Shown here one piece after another: positions 8,855 through 13,858 of a stretch of DNA of 18,122 nt. The notes beneath the pieces were generated by a model. It was not told the origin of the DNA. It made no database searches and saw only the letters and a program-made list of their open reading frames with translations. Both the position numbers and the translations under genes were made by a program. How positions within the stretch are numbered: the stretch's first letter is position 1; the number at the start of each line of letters is the position of its first letter. Source of the DNA: JACPFJ01 sp041738275 (GTDB taxonomy: Bacteria; Desulfobacterota; Desulfuromonadia; Geobacterales; Pseudopelobacteraceae); the NCBI GenBank assembly GCA_041738275.1, contig JBGSQD010000103.1:1-18122 (forward strand). Reading direction: 5' to 3'.

Positions 8855-9138
8855 ATATCTTGTCCCCTTTAAACATCCTGGCATCTTGTCCGTGCTTCAA
8901 GCGGGGTTCAACCCATCTTGAACAGTCAGGCTGGAAGCATACCCTCCAATCGTGTCATCTTGAAAACAGAACAGAATTAGCCTTGACAATTAATAGTTCA
9001 AAATTTACGGTGCCTAACAATATATTTCTGCCGTTTCCTGATGTTAATTATTCCGCTCGGTGATAGGAGCGTGGGCATCCTGCCCGTGTTTCGGGCGTGT
9101 TTATGCCCGAATATGTTTGTTTTAGCGGAGGGTAGTCA
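8855..9138 (+). promoter_or_regulatory. Repeat-rich, structured leader before the 115-aa gene, with candidate promoter
   Basis: This gene-free stretch of 284 bases holds several elements. A consensus -35 TTGACA lies at 8983-8988, with TACGGT 17 bases later (9006-9011) as a poor -10. Two related copies of a GC-rich motif sit at 8880-8914 and 9074-9108; they match at 25 of 35 positions, and in the first 24 bases all five differences are transitions. The word ATCTTG occurs four times between 8855 and 8965. Copy 2 is strongly foldable: GGGCAT pairs with ATGCCC and, inside it, GCCCG with CGGGC. A small hairpin CGCTC/GAGCG (about 9054-9071) precedes it. The ribosome site GGAGGG at 9127-9132 serves the gene at 9139. 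Confidence 0.5.
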
Positions 9139-9486
9139 ATGCTGAAGGATATTAAATCATACGCGCACCTGAAACCGGGACAGAAAGGTACGATGCGTCT
9201 GGTGAAAGAATACGGGAAAGCGCTGCTCTGCGTCCGCTATCGCTATGACGAGGTCCGTGACGTGAAACTGAAGACTGAGGAGATTATCGTGGATGAGAAG
9301 CCGATGCAGCGTCCGAGATTCAGGGATGGCGACATGGTACCGGTTTCGGTTGCTTTTGATGAAACGGAATTGCGGGAACTGCTTAAAAAAATTCGGGCAC
9401 GGTGGGAACCGCAGATGAAGATGTGGTTTGCTCCGTACCGACTGATACGCGGGACCCCACTCGAAGACAGAATAGCAGCAGTATAG
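9139..9486 (+). CDS. Orphan 115-aa protein, function unknown
   Basis: I do not recognise a named function. The protein is soluble and charged, with a beta-rich middle (KALLCVRYRYDE near residues 28-39, then KLKTEEIIVDE) and a C-terminal helix leading into ARWEPQMKMWFAPY at about 87-100. This last part resembles the 'xRWdxxxkxWxxP' motif found at the end of several small nucleic-acid-linked domains such as DUF5710-like proteins; that comparison is inference from pattern only. The ATG is preceded by GGAGGG six bases upstream, so the start is well supported. It stands alone, between structured repeats upstream and four GTTACYTATAT repeats downstream, at the left edge of the cassette array. It might be part of a repeat-associated mobile unit or a remnant of the array's former platform. 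Confidence 0.8.
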   Translation: MLKDIKSYAHLKPGQKGTMRLVKEYGKALLCVRYRYDEVRDVKLKTEEIIVDEKPMQRPRFRDGDMVPVSVAFDETELRELLKKIRARWEPQMKMWFAPYRLIRGTPLEDRIAAV

Positions 9487-9499
9487 CAGTAAGACAGAA

Positions 9500-9575
9500 G
9501 TTACTTATATAGTGAACCACAGCGGTTACCTATATGAGTAGTTTGTTACCTATATCGGTAGCAAGTTACTTATAT
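9500..9575 (+). repeat. Four iteron-like direct repeats GTTACYTATAT
   Basis: Copies lie at 9500-9510 (GTTACTTATAT), 9525-9535 and 9545-9555 (GTTACCTATAT), and 9565-9575 (GTTACTTATAT). Start-to-start spacing is 25, 20 and 20 bases, close to two helical turns, so one protein could bind all copies on one face. The third copy extends into a small dyad (TACC/GGTA). The array ends 22 bases before GTTGGAC, where the cassette array begins. It is not a CRISPR: the units are too short and the intervals are 9-14 bases. Confidence 0.8.
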
Positions 9576-9609
9576 ACGGAAACCGGTAATCAACGAGTTG
9601 GACAATGAA

Positions 9610-10161
9610 ATGAAAACGAACCGACAAAAAAGAAAAACTATCCTCTCCGGTGAAATGCTCGCAGAAATTTCATCTAGGCTACCGCCGCCAACTAAAGCGA
9701 ATCGGCTATTTTGGCGAATCTTCATAGTCTTCGTTGTGGTGGCGATCTCTGCCATCTTCTCCATCACCACGATTTCAACGAAGCAAATGGGCTTCCTCTG
9801 GATCGGTCCCGCTTTAGGGCTTATGTTAGGACTTCTGCTTGGATACGTGACAAATTGGGTGTTCGCTCGATCATACCCGCTTGTTTTCACAACGCGTGGA
9901 ATAACAGCGGGACCCTTTATAAATGAACTATGGGAAGATATAGAAAATTACCGACTAAACAAGATAGAGGGACTGGAGAGGCACACAATCTCAAAAATTG
10001 GAATAGGAACGACTATGACCCTATTTAACAAAGGGCTCTGGCAGAGAACCATCGGCAAGAGTGGGTCAGTATTTCCAATTCAGGGGTACTTCTTCGATGA
10101 ACAGCAACAAGCAGATATTCGGCGGATATTCCAGGAGCACGGTATTACCGAAAAAGTGTGA
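9610..10161 (+). CDS. Cassette 1 protein: two-helix membrane protein, unknown function
   Basis: The gene fills cassette 1 (9598-10226). It encodes 183 aa with a basic N-terminus, two transmembrane helices at about 36-55 and 61-84, and a soluble C-terminal half of roughly 95 residues that alternates strands and ends in a helix (DEQQQADIRRIFQEHGI). That layout is reminiscent of small bacterial PH-like membrane proteins (YcxB or DUF5673 type), but I cannot name a family. The frame also opens at TTG 9598 inside the attC core; I prefer ATG 9610, which overlaps a two-codon ORF (ATG AAA TGA at 9605-9613). There is no clear ribosome site, as is common for cassette genes. The stop lies eight bases before attC1. 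Confidence 0.75.
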   Translation: MKTNRQKRKTILSGEMLAEISSRLPPPTKANRLFWRIFIVFVVVAISAIFSITTISTKQMGFLWIGPALGLMLGLLLGYVTNWVFARSYPLVFTTRGITAGPFINELWEDIENYRLNKIEGLERHTISKIGIGTTMTLFNKGLWQRTIGKSGSVFPIQGYFFDEQQQADIRRIFQEHGITEKV

Positions 10162-10168
10162 TGTGAAT

Positions 10169-10232
10169 GTCCAACTAGCGGCAACAGCGGTCTCCGCTGA
10201 CGCTCCGCCGCTGGTGCCTTGAGACGTTGGCC
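10169..10232 (+). other. attC1 recombination site
   Basis: The site is 64 bases long. R'' is GTCCAAC (10169-10175) and R' is GTTGGCC (10226-10232). The inner arms GGCAACAGCGG and CCGCTGGTGCC pair at 10 of 11 positions around a loop of about 17 bases, which can itself form AGCGG/CCGCT. Crossover is expected between G10226 and T10227. Confidence 0.85.
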
Positions 10233-10254
10233 GCATAAAGATCAAGAGGATGAG

Positions 10255-10524
10255 ATGAATATCATTTTACAATGGTACGGAGTTATTACTGTAGCTTTCT
10301 TCGGAATAACGGCAATGCTCGTACAAGATGAAATCAAGGGAAGAAATGACTTCGAACTAGTAACATGCGGGGGAACTTATAATGTTTTCAGATATTACAG
10401 GCATCTAAAAAATAGCCATGAAAAATTTAGTCTGAAATTTAAACTACTTCTTCTATCTCACCTCAATTTTCTTATATTTTTTGTTGTATTTATGGCAACG
10501 GGTCTGGGCTTTTTCCAAAAATAA
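10255..10524 (+). CDS. Cassette 2 protein: small membrane protein, unknown function
   Basis: It encodes 89 aa, with predicted membrane helices at about 6-24 and 64-86 and a basic soluble loop between them (DEIKGRNDFELV to HLKNSHEKFSLKFK). I do not recognise the family. The ATG at 10255 follows AGAGGA (10245-10250) and overlaps the stop of a two-codon ORF (ATG AGA TGA at 10250-10258), which suggests re-initiation. The frame is also open from TTG 10219 inside attC1, but that start would cross the recombination core. The gene occupies only the first half of its 710-base cassette; about 344 bases between its stop and attC2 have no + strand gene. Confidence 0.7.
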   Translation: MNIILQWYGVITVAFFGITAMLVQDEIKGRNDFELVTCGGTYNVFRYYRHLKNSHEKFSLKFKLLLLSHLNFLIFFVVFMATGLGFFQK

Positions 10525-10868
10525 TGACCAACCATGTACAGAAATAAAAAAATGACTAAATTGAGACTTATTACTGTAATTTTGGTTAAAGTTGCTGACG
10601 CGGTATTTGTTGCCGTAGAAGTTAACAGGTGGAGCGGCGACTGAAGAGTAGAAGAATAAGAAAAAGTCCATAACCACAGGAAATGTCCGGCATAGCGGGC
10701 TTTTTTAACTGAGAATCGGGCTGGTGGAGAAGTAAGAACGTGCGGCAAAAAAAGAGAGAAATCGCATAAAGTAGCGGAGCCGGAGCCGTCACAGACATAA
10801 GCCATGGCGCGGACAGCCGGCGTGAAGTGAAGAGTTTGTCGCCGGAAAATCATGGCAGCAAGATCAAA
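10525..10868. other. Non-coding or reverse-coding half of cassette 2
   Basis: On the + strand I see only a 36-codon ORF (10534-10644) with no ribosome site. A weak terminator hairpin GTCCG/CGGGC (10685-10689 with 10696-10700) is followed by six T bases. On the - strand a frame stays open from 10925 to 10458 (155 codons, GTG start inside attC2) and ends in a hydrophobic helix, but it has no ribosome site and overlaps the sense gene by 67 bases. The stretch may be a non-coding RNA region, a reverse-oriented gene, or filler. Confidence 0.35.
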
Positions 10869-10942
10869 GACCAACCAGACAGGTAGACACCGCCCCGCCC
10901 GAAAAGTCCGGGCGATGCGGGTCACCTGCCGAGCCGTTAGGC
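10869..10942 (+). other. attC2 recombination site
   Basis: The site is 74 bases long. R'' is GACCAAC (10869-10875) and R' is GTTAGGC (10936-10942), a perfect GTTRRRY core. Inner arms pair in blocks separated by single unpaired bases: CAGGT with ACCTG, GAC with GTC, CCGC with GCGG, and GCCCG with CGGGC, around an AAAA-containing loop. Unpaired single bases of this kind are typical of attC folding. Confidence 0.87.
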
Positions 10943-10996
10943 GAAGAAAATAATGAACATTCGAAAGTATTCATAGCGTTGTTCGGGAGTTTAAAG

Positions 10997-11200
10997 ATGG
11001 AGTATAGAGTCGCGCTAGGTCTACTTGGGCTTCTAATTGGAAGTGCTGGTGGTTTTATCCTGTTCAATCAAAGATTTCCTCAAATGTGGAATGCTGCACC
11101 TTCTGTCGAAGGACCTTTAGCCTCAATTGGTGGCTTGGTGCTAATAGGTTTTGGGATCTACTATCTCTACATTGCAATAATAAAAAAGAACAAAGAATGA
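10997..11200 (+). CDS. Cassette 3 protein: 67-aa two-helix membrane protein
   Basis: The product is a very small protein with two transmembrane helices at about 5-23 and 41-62, a short polar loop between them and a basic tail (KKNKE), so both ends probably face the cytoplasm. It matches no family that I recognise. The ATG at 10997 is preceded by GGGAG with a seven-to-eight-base gap; a TTG at 10979 in the same frame is possible but less likely. A seven-codon ORF (10953-10976) lies 20 bases upstream. It is the only gene of cassette 3 (10937-11301), and its stop is about 40 bases before attC3. A perfect six-base-pair hairpin CGACAC/GTGTCG follows at 11221-11238 without a T-tract. Confidence 0.7.
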   Translation: MEYRVALGLLGLLIGSAGGFILFNQRFPQMWNAAPSVEGPLASIGGLVLIGFGIYYLYIAIIKKNKE

Positions 11201-11241
11201 CGAAGAGAGGTAATTGCTTCCGACACTTGAGGGTGTCGATT

Positions 11242-11307
11242 GCCCAACCACTCGGCGGCAGACGGGCTCCGCTAACGCTTCGCCGCTGCGCCTCGACCAC
11301 GTTGGAA
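11242..11307 (+). other. attC3 recombination site
   Basis: The site is 66 bases long. R'' is GCCCAAC (11242-11248) and R' is GTTGGAA (11301-11307). The inner arm GGCGgCAGaCGG pairs with the arm containing CGCCGCTGCGCC if the lower-case g and a are left unpaired, as in the extrahelical bases of known attC sites. Confidence 0.82.
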
Positions 11308-11343
11308 ACCAAACCGAAAAAAACATATTGGGAGTAATGAACA

Positions 11344-11568
11344 ATGACATGCAAAGAATATGTCAGTGGTAAGAAAATTAAAGAACATGTGATAAGTTTT
11401 ATAGCCGGAGCAATAATCGGCTATTTTGTTTTTTTTGTGGCAGCAGTCATACAAGATGTTGCATCGTGGAAACAAATAATGATTCCGTCGTTGGCGGTTG
11501 GCATTGCGGCGTCAGTTTGGAAAGACAAATTTATGAATTTTTTCCTAGGAATAGCGAGTTGGTTTTAA
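11344..11568 (+). CDS. Cassette 4 protein: 74-aa membrane protein
   Basis: The short protein has a lysine-rich N-terminus and two hydrophobic helices at about 15-36 (FIAGAIIGYFVFFVAAVI) and 43-60, with a hydrophobic, aromatic C-terminus. The GAIIGYF stretch in the first helix is a glycine-zipper-like pattern, which may allow helix packing or oligomerisation; this is inference. The ribosome site GGGAG at about 11329-11334 is well placed for ATG 11344. A second ATG at 11337 in another frame opens an 11-codon ORF overlapping the start. It is the sole gene of cassette 4 (11302-11674). No family is recognised. Confidence 0.7.
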   Translation: MTCKEYVSGKKIKEHVISFIAGAIIGYFVFFVAAVIQDVASWKQIMIPSLAVGIAASVWKDKFMNFFLGIASWF

Positions 11569-11610
11569 TAGGACGCCCTTCGCATATTTCACATTTGAGG
11601 GAAAGGTATG

Positions 11611-11680
11611 TTCCAACTCTCGTGTGGACTCGGTCGCGGCGAAAAACCTGCCGCGCCGGTCACACTCATAGCCGTTGGGC
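11611..11680 (+). other. attC4 recombination site
   Basis: The site is 70 bases long. R'' is TTCCAAC (11611-11617), an exact complement of the start of its own cassette (GTTGGAA at 11301). R' is GTTGGGC (11674-11680). Inner arms GTGTG/CACAC, CGG/CCG and CGCGGC/GCCGCG pair with single unpaired bases between blocks. Confidence 0.87.
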
Positions 11681-11712
11681 AGAAAAAATGATCAATAACA
11701 ATTTGGATAATC

Positions 11713-12045
11713 ATGAATAACAAGACATTCGTTACGTCAATTACGCTTGTGGTTTCGTTCCTCTTGTACCTGAGGTTCGGATCGCTAGTTTTCTGGGTAA
11801 TCGCGGTAACTGGTTTTTTGTCTGCACTATTTGCCATGATAGTCGAGACTTTCTTGCACGTAACATTGAAAGAAGATTCATTTCGAAACTATAGAAGATT
11901 TAAGAGAAGAATTTTTAAAGGTCCTTTTTTCGATTTTAATAGCTCTGAATTTTGCCAGAAGCACAAAACCAGCGAAATAAAATTCTTAGTCATAATGGTT
12001 CTGTTCTTCATTGGAATTATTTCCCTGAGCTACGCCATAATCTAG
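11713..12045 (+). CDS. Cassette 5 protein: 110-aa membrane protein with basic loop
   Basis: Predicted helices lie at about 5-20, 24-46 and 89-108. Between the second and third is a strongly basic cytoplasmic-looking segment (residues 53-71, rich in Arg and Lys). I do not recognise the family. The start ATG at 11713 lacks a good ribosome site but overlaps the end of a ten-codon ORF (ATG 11688 to TAA 11718-11720), so re-initiation after that leader is plausible. It is the only gene of cassette 5 (11675-12119), and its stop lies five bases before attC5, the usual arrangement for cassette genes. Confidence 0.72.
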   Translation: MNNKTFVTSITLVVSFLLYLRFGSLVFWVIAVTGFLSALFAMIVETFLHVTLKEDSFRNYRRFKRRIFKGPFFDFNSSEFCQKHKTSEIKFLVIMVLFFIGIISLSYAII

Positions 12046-12050
12046 AAAGC

Positions 12051-12125
12051 GCCCAACCAGGCCCTTGGACACCGACCGGGGCTGAAAAGCGACCCGGTGC
12101 GGGTCAAGGGCGCGAACCGTTATGA
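12051..12125 (+). other. attC5 recombination site
   Basis: The site is 75 bases long. R'' is GCCCAAC (12051-12057), the exact complement of the start of its own cassette (GTTGGGC at 11674). R' is GTTATGA (12119-12125). The inner arms are the best in the array: GCCCTTG with CAAGGGC, then CCG with CGG and CCGGG with CCCGG, around a GCTGAAAAGC-containing loop. Confidence 0.9.
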
Positions 12126-12134
12126 CAGGAGAAA

Positions 12135-12547
12135 ATGACATTGATGAATTCGATCACAGCTGACGATTTCATATCCTTTCGGGACTTCGACTTGAATTGG
12201 CGGTTTCGGCAGGCACAATACTCACATCGACCGATGGCACAGCCTGGACCGCCAGACCTTCTTCGGGGACCGAGTACCGTGCCGTCACCTGGTCAGGGAC
12301 CCAGTTTGTCATAGTCGGCAGTCATTTGCAGACATCTTTCGACGGAATCACTTGGACCGCACGGACACCGGCATGGGGCAATGTAATGAACTGTGTGATC
12401 TGGAACAGGACGGCGTTTCTAGCAGCCGGACAAGGGGGGGCGAGTCAATGGTCGTACGACGGCATCACTTGGAATGAAGGAGAGACAATGCAGAGCACAG
12501 TTTTCGCCCTTCTCCGCTTCAAGGATTGGCTCATTGCCGCATTGTAA
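12135..12547 (+). pseudogene. Broken cassette 6 gene running into a beta-propeller fragment
   Basis: A start with a good ribosome site (AGGAGA, about 12127-12132) opens at ATG 12135 (MTLMNSITADDF...), but that frame loses any plausible protein character after about 20 codons and stops after about 60. From about 12164 another frame is open to 12547 and encodes repeats of the type 'GT-I-LTS-DG-TWTAR... YRAVTWSGTQFVIVG' and 'TSFDGITWTAR', typical of beta-propeller (BNR/Kelch-like) proteins. Its only early start is a TTG at 12197 with no ribosome site, and a full propeller would need several more repeats. Most likely the cassette gene has been joined to, or frameshifted into, a propeller fragment. 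The expected closing attC (starting TCATAAC) is absent. Confidence 0.5.
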
Positions 12548-12691
12548 CGCAGTTCGTAGGTCGCGTTGGAGGTAAATAGGGACATCCCCCAGATTAATGG
12601 AAGACATATTAGGGTCACAGCCCCGTTGGTCGACAAAACAATTTCATACACCAAACTCAGACACAGCAATCGTGCCCTACTATTACTAAAA

Positions 12692-12720
12692 TTGACACGA
12701 GTTACCAAATTTGCTAACCT
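12692..12720 (+). promoter_or_regulatory. Promoter of the HigBA-like toxin-antitoxin pair
   Basis: An exact TTGACA (-35) lies at 12692-12697, then 17 bases, then TAACCT at 12715-12720. The bases TGC just before the -10 make it an extended -10 (TGnTAnnnT). Predicted transcription would start about 12727, practically at the toxin ATG 12728, so the message may be leaderless or nearly so. Confidence 0.55.
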
Positions 12721-12727
12721 TTCAATC

Positions 12728-13054
12728 ATGAACTACACCATCGAATATTTCCATTCCCGCGTCTAAGCTGAGATTGAATCCTGGCCTGTCGGCATACTTG
12801 CCGATTATGCACGAATTCTTGAACTGTTGATGGAGTTCGGGCCAAACTTGCGGATGCCACACTCACGGGCAATGGGCGGTGGTGTATTTGAGGTGCGTCC
12901 ACGTGGGCGGGAAGGAATCGGGCGGGCATTCTATTGTTTTGTTGTTGGACAGCGGATCATAATTCTGCATGCATTTATCAAAAAAACGCAAACCACTCCG
13001 GAGCAGGAACTGAAAATTGCCCGGAAAAGATTGAAGGAGGCTCAAAATGGCTGA
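12728..13054 (+). pseudogene. HigB/RelE-type toxin with in-frame stop (Gp49-like, PF05973 type)
   Basis: The frame beginning MNYTIEYFHSRV is interrupted at codon 13 by TAA (12764-12766) and then continues without a break for 95 codons (AEIESWPVGILADYARILELL... HAFIKKTQTTPEQELKIARKRL), which is the whole body of a phage-derived Gp49-like/HigB mRNA interferase of about 108 aa. A single base change can explain the TAA. Restart is possible at internal ATGs, for example 12827 or 12830, but would omit the first third of the fold. The stop overlaps the antitoxin ATG by eight bases, and the antitoxin ribosome site AAGGAGG (13034-13040) lies inside the gene, the normal toxin-first layout of this family. 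I read it as an inactivated toxin; a sequencing error or stop read-through is the alternative. Confidence 0.8.
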
Positions 13055-13373
13055 TTTAAAATATCAACCGGTAACTCATGACCACAATGCATTTCTTGAT
13101 AAAGCCAAGAAACGTGAGGGGTTCAAAAAAGCATATGAAGACTTGGAAGAAGAATACGCTTTGGCAAAAGAGATGCTTGCAGCCCGTGCGCGAGTAGGAC
13201 TCTCGCAGGAAGCCGTCGCTGAGATCATGGGAACAACAAAGAGCGCAATATCAAGGCTGGAAGCAGCTGGTAAACACGCCCCGTCATTAACCACACTTAA
13301 AAAGTATGCTCACGCCGTCGGCTGTCATCTCGAAATCAAATTTGTTCCAGAGCATGCCCAACAAGGGAGCTAG
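13047..13373 (+). CDS. HigA-type XRE antitoxin
   Basis: The 108-aa DNA-binding antitoxin is the partner of the upstream toxin. It neutralises the toxin and represses the shared promoter. A helical N-terminal part (1-45) is followed by a Cro/C1-type helix-turn-helix at about 46-98, with GLSQEAVAEIMGTTKSAISR (51-70) as the recognition unit. AAGGAGG at 13034-13040 gives a strong start at 13047, inside the end of the toxin frame. The frame is intact even though the toxin carries a stop, which fits stepwise decay in which the toxin is lost first. An eight-base-pair hairpin follows the stop. Confidence 0.88.
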   Translation: MADLKYQPVTHDHNAFLDKAKKREGFKKAYEDLEEEYALAKEMLAARARVGLSQEAVAEIMGTTKSAISRLEAAGKHAPSLTTLKKYAHAVGCHLEIKFVPEHAQQGS

Positions 13374-13398
13374 ACCGGGCCTCATAAACCGCCCGGTC
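13373..13398 (+). terminator. Hairpin after the HigA-like gene
   Basis: GACCGGGC (13373-13380) pairs perfectly with GCCCGGTC (13391-13398) around a ten-base loop. It starts at the last base of the stop codon. There is no T-tract behind it, so it may stabilise the 3' end or assist termination rather than act alone. Confidence 0.4.
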
Positions 13399-13606
13399 AA
13401 CTCCCGGCCCGATATACCAGGAAAATTAAACCCGAAAAAACCGAGTGCTCCGTAGTGGGCACGATTACAGTCGATAACGAGAAGGGGATGGTAGCTTTGC
13501 GACACACGGTTGCCCGTGTTGTGCCTCTGGACAAGAATGCTCAATTTCGTAATGCAGCATTGACGTATTTCCGTATTTCAGATATTCTGCAACTTGGAGG
13601 CATGCC
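13399..13606 (+). promoter_or_regulatory. Intergenic region with promoter of the AbrB-PIN pair
   Basis: TTGACG (13560-13565) and TATTCT (13583-13588), 17 bases apart, make a good sigma-70 promoter. The ribosome site TGGAGG (13595-13600) serves ATG 13607. A hairpin ACACGG-TTGC-CCGTGT (13504-13519) lies upstream and could be an operator, but this is a guess. The rest of the stretch holds no gene that I can support; a frame open from 13455 has no credible protein signal. Confidence 0.55.
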
Positions 13607-13858
13607 ATGCAACACACTGTTCTTATTTCAAATCGTGGTCAACTCACGCTTCCTGCCGCACTGCGCAAACGCTTTGGCCTTCAGTGTGGCGGTGCTGTCA
13701 TCCTGGAAGAACACAACAACGAACTTGTCATCAAACCGGCAGCGGTGCTTGAAATCGAGATGTATGCCGACAGCCAGATCGCACAGTGGAACGCTGAAGA
13801 TGCTCTGGATGACAGCTATCGGTCCGCCATTCTCAAAAAACTGGCCGAATCGCAATGA
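13607..13858 (+). CDS. AbrB/MazE-type antitoxin (VapB-like)
   Basis: The 83-aa protein has an N-terminal SpoVT/AbrB swapped-hairpin DNA-binding domain: VLISNRGQLTLPAALRKRFGL at about 5-25, then a strand pair ending ELVIKPA. A helical, acidic tail (about 50-83) is expected to wrap the toxin. The start at 13607 follows TGGAGG by six bases; another ATG at 13602 is in a different frame. The stop overlaps the toxin ATG (ATGA at 13855-13858). In such pairs the antitoxin-toxin complex represses its own promoter, which is visible just upstream. Confidence 0.88.
   Translation: MQHTVLISNRGQLTLPAALRKRFGLQCGGAVILEEHNNELVIKPAAVLEIEMYADSQIAQWNAEDALDDSYRSAILKKLAESQ

Larger units (their letters stand above)
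9597..12125 (+). mobile_element. Integron gene-cassette array lacking an integrase (CALIN-like)
   Basis: Five attC-like sites (10169-10232, 10869-10942, 11242-11307, 11611-11680, 12051-12125) separate cassettes of about 365-710 bases, each with one main ORF on the + strand. Every boundary has the crossover core G^TT: GTTGGAC, GTTGGCC, GTTAGGC, GTTGGAA, GTTGGGC, GTTATGA. In a real cassette the bases after the crossover come from its own attC, so they must complement the R'' box of that same cassette. They do: TTGGAC with GTCCAAC, TTGGCC with GACCAAC (one mismatch), TTAGGC with GCCCAAC (one mismatch), TTGGAA with TTCCAAC, TTGGGC with GCCCAAC. The cassettes are A+T-rich compared with the flanking backbone. 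No integrase gene is present in the window. Confidence 0.88.

Noticed and set aside
8776..9063. 95-codon + strand frame after ftsZ
   Set aside because: It starts inside the first terminator and reads through both terminators and the repeat motifs; no ribosome site or protein signal.
9500..9575. Short regularly spaced repeats as a CRISPR array
   Set aside because: The repeats are 11 bases with 9-14-base gaps, too short for CRISPR repeats and spacers, and no cas gene is present.
10526..10532. Second GACCAAC as the start of another attC inside cassette 2
   Set aside because: No palindromic arms and no matching GTTRRRY partner follow within a reasonable distance.
12542..12571. TTGTAAC ... GTTGGAG as the attC of cassette 6
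   Set aside because: The span is only 30 bases, below the usual attC length; only a five-base arm pairs, and the box differs at two positions from the expected TCATAAC. At best it is a remnant.
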